DNA of 64,000 nt, taken from positions 186,001 to 250,000 of the forward strand of contig NZ_JAVDDT010000004.1 of assembly GCF_030848495.1 (NCBI RefSeq). Direction: 5' to 3'. This document shows, in pieces, positions 56,795 to 64,000 of this stretch. The notes beneath the pieces are model-generated. The model saw only the letters and a program-made list of their open reading frames with translations, did not search any database and was not told the origin of the DNA. Numbering within the stretch: position 1 is the first letter of the stretch; each line of letters begins with the position of its first letter. The translations under genes were made by a program, and so were the position numbers. The DNA comes from Natronospira bacteriovora (GTDB lineage: Bacteria > Pseudomonadota > Gammaproteobacteria > Natronospirales > Natronospiraceae).

Positions 56795-57028
56795 CGTCCG
56801 TCTAAGCCAGTCAGCCCCGACAGGCGCGACAGCCACCGTAGGAGCGGATTCATCCGCGATATCAATCCCTTCCCTGGCACGCCGCCATATCGAACCCCCC
56901 TGTAGGCGCGGATTCATCCGCGCAATGGCTGGAATCCGCCGCTCAATCGGTTTGAACGAGTGAATCGTGAAAGGCCGATTACGACTACGATTACGACAAC
57001 GAGCGCCCCGGCACCCTCTACCGCCCCC
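56795..57028. repeat. REP pair and one-sided family (a) arm after gpsA
   Basis: Type-2 REP (56834-56862) and type-1 REP (56896-56932) in the same order as at 43.6 kb, then GTGAATCGTGAAAGGCCGAT and a family-(a) arm (56969-57002). No gene. Confidence 0.75.
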
Positions 57029-57243
57029 ACTCAGCACTCAGCACTCAGCACTCAGCACTCAGCACTCAGCACTCAGAACTCAGCACTCAGAACTCAGCAC
57101 TCAGAACTCAGCACTCAGCACTCAGAACTCAGCACTCAGCACTCAGCACTCAGAACTCAGCACTCAGAACTCAGCACTCAGAACTCAGCACTCAGCACTC
57201 AGAACTCAGAACTCAGAACTCAGAACTCAGAACTCAGCACTCA
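57029..57243 (-). repeat. Heptamer array (about 30 units) ending on the trmL stop
   Basis: Tandem ACTCAGC/ACTCAGA units over 215 bases. The last unit supplies the TCA that is the reverse complement of the trmL stop, so on the trmL strand the array starts with the stop codon (TGAGTGC). Same unit and same relation to a stop codon as after ubiD. Confidence 0.9.
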
Positions 57244-57696
57244 CCCAAACCCCTGCTGCCGCCACGCCTCATAAACGCAAACCGACACCGCATTGCCCAG
57301 ATTCAGCGATCGATTGCCCGCCTTCATGGGCAGGGTGAGGCGGGCGGTGATGGCCGGGTGCTGCAGGATCACCTCGGGCAGGCCGCGGGTTTCGGGGCCG
57401 AAGAGGAAGGCGTCACCGGGCAAAAAACGGGATTCGAAGAAGGATCCGCTGGTCTTGCTTGACAGGGCAAACAGCCGGGTAGGCCGGTGGGTGTTGATGA
57501 AGGCCTCGAAGCTGGCGTGTTCGCTCACCGTGGCCTGGTCGCGATAATCAAGCCCGGCCCGGCGTAGCTGTTTTTCCGAGAGATCAAAGCCCAGCGGATG
57601 AATCAGGTGCAGGCGTGTGCCGGTATTGGCGGCCAGGCGCATGATGTTGCCCGTGTTGGGCGGAATTTCCGGTTGGTAGAGTACAATGTCGAACAT
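57241..57696 (-). CDS. trmL: tRNA (cytidine/uridine-34 2'-O)-methyltransferase
   Basis: 151 aa, small SPOUT protein: FDIVLYQPEIPPNTGNIMRLAANTG start, FLFGPETRGLPEVI and LPMKAGNRSLNLGNAVSVCVYEAWRQ, the knotted SAM site. Modifies the wobble base of leucine tRNAs. Usual distance from gpsA in the class, here enlarged by repeats. Confidence 0.95.
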   Translation of the reverse strand: MFDIVLYQPEIPPNTGNIMRLAANTGTRLHLIHPLGFDLSEKQLRRAGLDYRDQATVSEHASFEAFINTHRPTRLFALSSKTSGSFFESRFLPGDAFLFGPETRGLPEVILQHPAITARLTLPMKAGNRSLNLGNAVSVCVYEAWRQQGFG

Positions 57697-57766
57697 TCAG
57701 CCACCTTCTTGTCTCCGGGCCGCCTTGGCCGGCGGGAGACCCGATTCAAAGTCTTAAGGTTTTCGG

Positions 57767-58723
57767 ATGAGCCAGAGCACCCATCAAGCCCTTCCCGCCT
57801 CACTCGCCGTCGATTTCTGCGGCCTGAAACTGGATTCCCCGCTGGTTCTGCTGTCCGGCTGTGTCGGCTTTGGGGAGGAATATACGCGGGTGGCCGGTTT
57901 TTCCAATCGTGACGTGGGTGCCATCTGTCTCAAGGGCACCACCGGTGAGCCCCGTCTGGGCAATCCGCCCCATCGCATCTATGAAACCCCGGACGGCATG
58001 CTCAACGCCATCGGCCTGCAGAACCCCGGCGTGGATCATGTGGTGGACGAGATCCTGCCCGGCCTGGATTTTGACGAGACCCGTTTCATTGCCAATGTCT
58101 GCGGCTCCACCATCGAGGAATACGCCCGCGTGGCCCGGCGTTTCCATGAGTCGCCCATCGATGCCATGGAAATCAACATCTCCTGCCCCAACGTCAAGGA
58201 GGGCGGGGTGCAGTTCGGCAATGTGCCGGAAATGTCGGCGCGGGTCGTGGCCGCCTGTCGCGCCGAGACCGACAAGCCCCTGATCACCAAGCTCTCCCCC
58301 AATCAGACCGATATCGTCGAGAACGCCCGCCAGTGTATCGAGGCGGGCACGGATGCCTTCTCGGTCATCAATACCCTGTCCGGGATGGCCATTGATGCCG
58401 AATCCCGCCGCCCCATCATCGGCAATGTCCAGGGTGGCCTGTCCGGCCCCGCCATCAAGCCCATTGCCCTGCTCAAGGTGCACCAGGTCTATCAGGTGGC
58501 CGGCCCGGCCGGCGTGCCCATCATCGGCCAGGGTGGCGTTGCCAGCGCCACTGATGCACTGGAGTTCATCATTGCCGGTGCCTCGGCGGTGGGCGTGGGT
58601 ACGGCACTGTTCTATGAGCCCCTGGCCTGCCGCAAGCTGAATGCCGGTATTGCCGATTATCTTGATCGTCATGGCCTGGCCAGCGTCGGTGAGCTGGTGG
58701 GTTCACTGCGCCTTCCCGGCTAG
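57767..58723 (+). CDS. pyrD: Dihydroorotate dehydrogenase, class 1B-like catalytic subunit
   Basis: 318 aa. No N-terminal membrane helix as in class 2. Catalytic Cys in EINISCPNVKEGGVQFG, the class-1 position (class 2 has Ser). Phosphate and FMN loops GGVASATDALEFIIAGASAVGVGTALF. Class 1B needs a PyrK electron-transfer subunit; none is next to it. Most relatives use class 2 coupled to ubiquinone. It could be a class 1A-type or use a distant partner. A preQ/dihydropyrimidine-dehydrogenase-like role is an alternative. Confidence 0.8.
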   Translation: MSQSTHQALPASLAVDFCGLKLDSPLVLLSGCVGFGEEYTRVAGFSNRDVGAICLKGTTGEPRLGNPPHRIYETPDGMLNAIGLQNPGVDHVVDEILPGLDFDETRFIANVCGSTIEEYARVARRFHESPIDAMEINISCPNVKEGGVQFGNVPEMSARVVAACRAETDKPLITKLSPNQTDIVENARQCIEAGTDAFSVINTLSGMAIDAESRRPIIGNVQGGLSGPAIKPIALLKVHQVYQVAGPAGVPIIGQGGVASATDALEFIIAGASAVGVGTALFYEPLACRKLNAGIADYLDRHGLASVGELVGSLRLPG

Positions 58724-58780
58724 CACGGCACCCCGAAAGTCAAATTTTCTCCGATTTTTCCGCCTTTTGGGCACTTTTGT

Positions 58781-58810
58781 TTTACACTCCTTCAATAAGT
58801 GGATTATTAT
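58781..58810 (+). promoter_or_regulatory. Sigma70-like promoter for the MSHA operon
   Basis: TTTACA (58781-58786), 18-base spacer, TATTAT (58805-58810), in an AT-rich island between pyrD and mshI. About 200 bases of leader follow, containing GC-rich stems, so post-initiation control is possible. Confidence 0.5.
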
Positions 58811-59015
58811 CTCCGGGAAATGAGACATCCGGATTAAGTTAAATCGATAGATTGCCGTCTCCGGGGGGTAGACTGGCACGGCAGGGACGCAGGGGCAGGC
58901 GAAGGCCTCCCCGCCGCGTTGCCGCTTGCCCCGTGGTTGTCATCAGGGACTGGATACCCTGACGACGACCCTGTCCGGATCAAGGCGCCATTGCGGACGC
59001 CCCGGGAGGTTTGCC

Positions 59016-59954
59016 CTGCTGTCCTTCTTCAACAAGAAAAAACGCGAACGCCGCCTGGCCGGTGTGGCCGTGAACCAGAACGCCGTCAGCCTGGCCTGCA
59101 TTGAGCGCGGCGCGGGCGACATCCCCCGTCTTACTCTCGTTGCCCAGACCGGCCTGGCCGGGGAATCGCCGTGGGCGCGTCTGAAACGGATCAATGACGA
59201 GAAGGGTGTGGGGCGTTGCCGTACTTCCGTGCTGGTCACACCGGAGCAGTATCAGCTCATGCTGGTGGAAGCACCGGACGTGCCGCCGGAAGAGCTGCGC
59301 TCGGCCATACGCTGGCGCATCAAGGATCTGCTTCAGTTCCATGTGGATGACGCCACCATCGACGTGTTCGAGATTCCTGAGCAGAAAAGCCAGTCCGGCC
59401 GCCTCATGTACGCCGTGGCGGCCAGGACGCCGCGCCTGAAGGAAATCATCAAGGGCGTGGAAGGCACGGGCCTTGATCTGTCCATCATCGACCTGCCGGA
59501 GATGGCGGTGCGCAACGTGGCCGCTCTGCTGGATGGCGACGAACGCGGTCTGGCTTCCCTCTATCTGGGGGTGGATCGGGCCCTGATCGTCATCAGCCGC
59601 CAGGGAACGCTGTTTCTGGCCCGCAGTGTCGAGGTGGGTGAAGACCAGCTCGCCGCGGCCTCCGAAGACGAGCGCCCCCTGTTGCTGGAGAGTATCGCCC
59701 TGGAGCTGCAGCGTTCGATGGATTACTACGACAGTCATTTCCAGCAACCGCCGGTGGGCAGCATTGCCCTGATGCCCACTGCGGTGGATCTGCCCTTCGT
59801 GAATGAACATCTTCAGAGCAGTCTGGGCATCAACGTGCAGACCGTCGATCTCAATGAATTGCTGGAGTGCGAGGAGCCGATCGATCAGGCCATCCAGTCC
59901 CGCTGCCTGCTCGCGGTGGGCGCCGCCCTTCGGCGTGAGGAGGTGGCGCTGTGA
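59016..59954 (+). CDS. mshI: MSHA pilus biogenesis protein MshI (PilM-like)
   Basis: 312 aa if started at CTG 59016 (or 59019), 6-9 bases after GGGAGG. No ATG or GTG lies in frame nearby, and TTG 58926 would add an odd Arg/Gly-rich leader. It begins with the PilM-like LLSFFNKKKRERRLAGVAVN. Actin-like ATPase-fold segments include VTPEQYQLMLVEAPDVPPEE and LYLGVDRALIVISRQGTLF. Cytoplasmic assembly-platform protein at the head of the msh operon. Confidence 0.85.
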   Translation: MLSFFNKKKRERRLAGVAVNQNAVSLACIERGAGDIPRLTLVAQTGLAGESPWARLKRINDEKGVGRCRTSVLVTPEQYQLMLVEAPDVPPEELRSAIRWRIKDLLQFHVDDATIDVFEIPEQKSQSGRLMYAVAARTPRLKEIIKGVEGTGLDLSIIDLPEMAVRNVAALLDGDERGLASLYLGVDRALIVISRQGTLFLARSVEVGEDQLAAASEDERPLLLESIALELQRSMDYYDSHFQQPPVGSIALMPTAVDLPFVNEHLQSSLGINVQTVDLNELLECEEPIDQAIQSRCLLAVGAALRREEVAL

Positions 59955-60571
59955 ACCAGAACATCAATCTCTATCAGCCCATCTTCCGGCGCCAGCGCAA
60001 GGTCTTCTCGGCGGAGACCATGCTCATGATGCTGGTGTTGATCATTGCCGGCATGACCGTGATCACATTCTGGAGTCAGTGGCGGTACAGTCAGCTGCAG
60101 AGCCAGCTGGATCAACTTGAGGCCCAGGAAACCCAGGCCCTGGAACGGCTGGCGTCCCTGGAGCGCACGCTGCCCAGGCGGGAGGAAAGCCCGGCCCTGC
60201 GGCGGGCCGTGGAAGCGGCGGAGCAGGACAGGGCACTCAAGCAGCGCGCCCTGGAGGTGCTGGACAATGGCGCCCTTGGGCAGCAGCAGGGATTCTCCGA
60301 GCACCTGGAAGCGCTCGGCCGGCAGCGGATCGAACCGGTGTGGCTCACGGGCATCCGCCTGCGGGAAGGTGGTCAGCAGCTGCGCCTGATCGGTCGCACC
60401 TGGGAAGCGGATCAGGTGCCGGTCTATCTGCAGCGCCTGTCACGCGAAACCGTCTTTGCGGGCACGGATTTCCGTACCATGGTCATTGAACGGGTGGAAA
60501 CCCCGGATGGCGGCAGTGTGCTGGAATTCCGATTGTCCACGCGGGGCGAGAACGAGGAGGGTGGCTCGTGA
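59951..60571 (+). CDS. MSHA/PilN-like assembly protein
   Basis: 206 aa from GTG 59951 (4-base overlap). N-terminal NINLYQPIF, the conserved PilN segment that binds the MshI/PilM groove, one membrane helix (about 24-44), then a coiled coil (SQLDQLEAQETQALERLASL) and a ferredoxin-like C-terminal part. Inner-membrane alignment complex. Confidence 0.85.
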   Translation: MNQNINLYQPIFRRQRKVFSAETMLMMLVLIIAGMTVITFWSQWRYSQLQSQLDQLEAQETQALERLASLERTLPRREESPALRRAVEAAEQDRALKQRALEVLDNGALGQQQGFSEHLEALGRQRIEPVWLTGIRLREGGQQLRLIGRTWEADQVPVYLQRLSRETVFAGTDFRTMVIERVETPDGGSVLEFRLSTRGENEEGGS

Positions 60572-61218
60572 AGGATCGCCTCTATCAAGTGCGGGATCGC
60601 ATCGATGCCCTGAGCCTGCGTGAACGGGTGCTCATCTTCATGGCGGCGGCGGCCGTGCTGGCCTTCCTGTGGAATGCGGTGTTCATGGAGCCCCTCAATC
60701 AGCGGCGCGAACTGGCCCAGGAGCGGGTGGGCGACCTGCGCGATCGCATCCATCAGACCAATGACAGCATTGCCACCATCATCCGGGCCCGCGAAGGTGA
60801 CCCGGATGCCCGCAATCGGGAACGCCTCGCCGCCTTGCAGGACGAGCTTTCCGCCCTGGACGGCCGTCTCGCCGCCCTGACCGGCGATCTCATCGAGCCC
60901 ACCCGCATGGCCGTCATGCTTGAGCGCATTCTCGAACGCCAGCAGGGCCTGGAGTTGATTTCCCTGCGCTCCCTGGAACCCCGTCCGCTGTTGCGGGACG
61001 AGGAAATGGAAGGCCTGGGCAATATCTATCGTCACGGGGTACGCATGGAACTGCGCGGCGAGTACCGCGATGTGGTTCGCTATCTCAAGGCCCTGGAGGC
61101 GCTGGACGCCAATCTTTACTGGGGCAGCCTGCAGCTCGACATGGAAAGCTGGCCGCGCAACCGGGTCGTGCTGGTGGTGCACAGTCTGAGCCTGAGGGAG
61201 GACTGGATCGGTGTCTGA
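60568..61218 (+). CDS. mshJ: MSHA biogenesis protein MshJ (PilO-like)
   Basis: 216 aa from GTG 60568 (4-base overlap). One membrane helix (about 20-37), long coiled coil (INPTN region to 100; ALQDELSALDGRLAALTGDL), then a globular part with LISLRSLEPRPL and GEYRDVVRYLKALEAL, as in MshJ. Partner of the PilN-like protein. Confidence 0.88.
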   Translation: MKDRLYQVRDRIDALSLRERVLIFMAAAAVLAFLWNAVFMEPLNQRRELAQERVGDLRDRIHQTNDSIATIIRAREGDPDARNRERLAALQDELSALDGRLAALTGDLIEPTRMAVMLERILERQQGLELISLRSLEPRPLLRDEEMEGLGNIYRHGVRMELRGEYRDVVRYLKALEALDANLYWGSLQLDMESWPRNRVVLVVHSLSLREDWIGV

Positions 61219-61570
61219 TTCAATGCTCAATCCAATTCGCCTGCGCATCGTCAGTGGCCTCAGTCTGCTCATCCTGCTGATGCCCTCCTTGACCCTGGCC
61301 AGCAGCGTGGATGACCCCATGCGACCGCCCCAGGCACGCCAGGCGCAAACACCGACACCCCAGCCCAGCTGGGATCTGTCGTCCATACTGATCAGTGAGA
61401 ACCGTCGTCTGGCCGTGGTCAACGACGAAATCGTGAAGGTCGGGGAGCGCGTAGGCGGTGCCCGGGTGGAGCAGATCGAAGCCGACCGTGTGGTGCTGCG
61501 CCGTGGCGAGCAGCGCATGGTCCTGACACTGCGGGCGGATCTTTCCATCAGTCGCCGTGAATCAAACTGA
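61211..61570 (+). CDS. mshK: MSHA biogenesis protein MshK (PilP-like)
   Basis: 119 aa from GTG 61211 (8-base overlap). Hydrophobic start (residues 10-28), DPMRPP motif, and a small beta domain (LSSILISENRRLAVVNDEIVKVGERV) matching MshK. Links the inner-membrane complex to the secretin. Confidence 0.85.
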   Translation: MSDSMLNPIRLRIVSGLSLLILLMPSLTLASSVDDPMRPPQARQAQTPTPQPSWDLSSILISENRRLAVVNDEIVKVGERVGGARVEQIEADRVVLRRGEQRMVLTLRADLSISRRESN

Positions 61571-61580
61571 GAGTGCGAAG

Positions 61581-63314
61581 ATGTCGAGGACAGGCATGAA
61601 CAGCGTATTGAACAGGGCCGGCGGTCTGGTGATCTGCGGATCACTGTCCATGGTCATGGTGGCCTGTGCCACCCAGCCCTTTGGCGAGGACACCCGTGAA
61701 CGCATGGACCAGGTGCTGGAAGACAGCCTGCGTGCGACCGAGCAGCGCCAGCCCCCGCCGGAGGTGGCTGACGCCCTCACCCCGCGGGAAACCCGTCGCA
61801 GCCACTATCTGCCCGAGACAACGGAAGAACGCTTTGACATCGCCGTGCGCAATGTCCCCGCACAGACCTTCTTCATGGGGCTGGTGGAAGACACCGATTA
61901 CAACATGGTCGTCGACGAGGCCGTCGACGGCCGCATCAGCCTCAACCTGCGCAACGTCACCATTCCGGAAGTGATGGAGGCCGTGCGCGAGGTGTACGGC
62001 TATGAGTATCGTGAATTGGCAGGTGGTTATCTGGTGCGCCCGGCGGGTCTGCAGACCCGGGTCTTCAGTGTCGATTACCTCACCCTGACCCGCGAAGGCC
62101 GCTCCAGTACGCGCGTGACCTCCGGCCAGGTCAGTGATGGCCACACCGGTCAGGCCGGACGCGCGGGAACACGCGGGTTCGGCGGCGCCGCTGCCACAGG
62201 GGGCCGCAGCACGGAGCGCACCACGGGCACCCTGATCGAAACCGAATCCCGCTCCGATTTCTGGGCCGACATCGAAGCCACCCTGGAGGCCATCGTCGCC
62301 GACACCCAGGGCGGGCGGGTAATCATGAATCCCCAGTCCGGCACGGTCGCCGTGCGCGCCATGCCCTCGGAGTTGCGCGAGATCCAGGAATACCTGGCCA
62401 CCATCCAGGCCAATGTGGGCCGGCAGGTGGTGCTGGAAGCCAAGATCCTGGAAGTGGAACTGCGCGATGAGTTCCGCGCCGGCATCAACTGGGGTGGCTT
62501 GCGGATCGACGGTGATGACGCCGCCTTCATCGGTCAGGTGGGCGGCCGGGAGCTGTTCACGGAAGGCAGTTCTTCCATCACGGGCAGCCAGCGCAGCCTG
62601 AACCCGGGTGCTCCTCTCGAGGGCATGACCACGGAAGCCTTCGGCGGCACCTTTGCTGCCGCCCTGAACATCGGCAACGATTTCCGCGCCTTCGTGGAGC
62701 TGCTGTCACGCCAGGGCGAGACGCGCGTCCTGTCCAGCCCGCGGGTGTCCACCGTCAACAACCAGAAGGCCGTGATCAAGGTCGGCACCGACGAGTTCTT
62801 CGTCACCGGGATTCAGTCGGGCGGTGCCTTCGGCGCGGCCGGCGCCACCGCCCAGCGCAACGTGGAACTGACGCCCTTCTTCTCCGGCATCGCCCTGGAC
62901 GTCACGCCGCAGATCAATGATCGCAATGAAGTGATCCTGCACATCCACCCCACCGTCAGCCAGGTCACCGACCAGCGCAAGGATCTGACCGTCGCCGGCG
63001 AGACCGACAGTCTCCCTCTGGCCTTCAGTGAAGTGCGTGAATCCGATTCGATCGTCCGCGCCAGCAGCGGCCAGATCGTCGTCATCGGCGGCCTGATGCA
63101 GAACCAGATGCGTGACGAAGTCTTCTCTACACCCCTGCTCGGCAACATCCCGGTTCTCGGCAACCTCTTTCGCCAGACCCGCCAGCGGGAAGCCAAGACC
63201 GAACTGGTCATCCTCCTGCGCCCCATCGTGGTGGACAGCAACGAACAATGGGATGACATGACCCGGGACTATCAGGGGCAGATTCGGGATATGCGTCGAC
63301 CGGGAAGACGGTGA
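61581..63314 (+). CDS. mshL: MSHA secretin MshL
   Basis: 577 aa from ATG 61581; a GTG at 61557 is a possible start. Lipoprotein-like signal with lipobox VMVAC. N-domain repeats (YNMVVDEAVDGRISLNLRNV; GGRVIMNPQSGTVAVRAMPS), a Gly/Thr-rich linker and the secretin core (VGRQVVLEAKILEVELRDEF; SGQIVVIGGLMQN; VPVLGNLF-like NIPVLGNLFRQTRQREAKTE). Outer-membrane channel of the MSHA pilus. Confidence 0.93.
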   Translation: MSRTGMNSVLNRAGGLVICGSLSMVMVACATQPFGEDTRERMDQVLEDSLRATEQRQPPPEVADALTPRETRRSHYLPETTEERFDIAVRNVPAQTFFMGLVEDTDYNMVVDEAVDGRISLNLRNVTIPEVMEAVREVYGYEYRELAGGYLVRPAGLQTRVFSVDYLTLTREGRSSTRVTSGQVSDGHTGQAGRAGTRGFGGAAATGGRSTERTTGTLIETESRSDFWADIEATLEAIVADTQGGRVIMNPQSGTVAVRAMPSELREIQEYLATIQANVGRQVVLEAKILEVELRDEFRAGINWGGLRIDGDDAAFIGQVGGRELFTEGSSSITGSQRSLNPGAPLEGMTTEAFGGTFAAALNIGNDFRAFVELLSRQGETRVLSSPRVSTVNNQKAVIKVGTDEFFVTGIQSGGAFGAAGATAQRNVELTPFFSGIALDVTPQINDRNEVILHIHPTVSQVTDQRKDLTVAGETDSLPLAFSEVRESDSIVRASSGQIVVIGGLMQNQMRDEVFSTPLLGNIPVLGNLFRQTRQREAKTELVILLRPIVVDSNEQWDDMTRDYQGQIRDMRRPGRR

Positions 63315-63357
63315 CGGTGAGTTTTGTCACCTTTGAGCAATATCCGAACTCAAACTC

Positions 63358-63864
<507 letters not shown>

Positions 63865-63868
<4 letters not shown>

Positions 63869-64000
63869 CACTCTACCTCCCCCACTTCGGCCTGAACGAA
63901 TACCCCTTCTCCCTGACGCCGGACACGGGCTTCTATTACGACAGCCGTCCGCATCAGGAGGCCTTGAATGTCCTGCTGGTCGCCCTGCGTTCCGGCGAGG
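63865..64000 (+). CDS. mshM: MSHA biogenesis ATPase MshM (5' part)
   Basis: Partial, cut by the window end. ATG 63865, first 45 residues YLPHFGLNEYPFSLTPDTGF and HQEALNVLLVALRSGE match the N-terminus of MshM/ExeA-type AAA+ proteins. Follows the S23 gene with a 4-base overlap. Confidence 0.8.

Noticed and set aside
57029-57243. CRISPR array
   Set aside because: The unit is a 7-base tandem repeat without spacers, so it is a simple-sequence array.
58860-59005. Possible c-di-GMP riboswitch (GEMM) in the mshI leader
   Set aside because: The leader has GC stems and GGGACGCAGGGGC, but the GEMM hallmarks GGGCAAACC and GGGACGCAAAGCC are not both present in order.

Overview
This window looks like a gammaproteobacterial chromosome. 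The gene blocks algZ-algR-hemC-hemD-hemX-hemY, dapF-DUF484-xerC-hslV-hslU, ubiE-ubiJ-ubiB, gpmI-rhodanese-grxC-secB-gpsA, ubiK next to glnK, and an MSHA-type pilus operon are all typical of that class. From about 16.4 kb onward the DNA is GC-rich and tightly packed, with many 4-base start/stop overlaps. I cannot name the genus from sequence alone.

Bases 1 to about 16,394 differ: lower GC, loose spacing and accessory genes. I read this as the inner end and cargo of a Tn7-like transposon inserted in comM. The comM reading frame stops matching its family right after the conserved 'NLAPADLPK' stretch. At that point there is a TGT/ACA-type terminus with three spaced TGGAAT repeats, and the first gene inside is TnsE-like. 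The other terminus and the tnsABC genes are not in the window. The cargo holds a 5'-truncated adenine methylase with a PD-(D/E)XK-like partner, an NrtR/Nudix regulator - SPFH protein - NAD-kinase-like operon, a secreted EEP nuclease with a helix-hairpin-helix tail, two DUF3892 proteins around a WYL regulator, a possible E2-fold protein with a Cys-rich tail, and a helicase-nuclease fusion. This is the most likely place for an undescribed defence or stress system.

From 16.4 to 35.5 kb: a repeat-rich surface protein with a clear promoter and operator palindrome, ubiK, glnK, a DUF4124 protein, divergent polyamine genes (speE and speA), a beta-hydroxyacid dehydrogenase, the AlgZ/AlgR two-component pair, the haem genes hemCDXY, a short-chain epimerase, a very large hybrid sensor kinase and an orphan ParA. 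From 35.9 to 48.2 kb: ubiD, a CoA-binding protein, dapF, DUF484, xerC, hslVU, a DUF971 protein and ubiE-ubiJ-ubiB. With ubiK this makes the window rich in ubiquinone biosynthesis. From 48.5 to 57.7 kb: yajL, a YibQ-type deacetylase, a CtpA-type protease, envC, gpmI, a rhodanese, grxC, secB, gpsA and trmL. From 57.8 kb to the end: a class-1B-like dihydroorotate dehydrogenase and the MSHA operon mshI to mshM. The operon is interrupted by a four-helix-bundle (S23/IVP) gene bounded by hexanucleotide arrays.

Four dispersed repeat families occupy nearly every larger intergenic gap after 19 kb: (a) palindromic elements with (GTCGTT/GTAATC)n arms, (b) ACTCAGC-type heptamer arrays that begin exactly on gene stop codons, (c) paired REP-like palindromes with core GCGGATTCATCCGC, and (d) a GCACGG/CTCCGAAGCAGC family. 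The S23 gene sits between arms of family (a).
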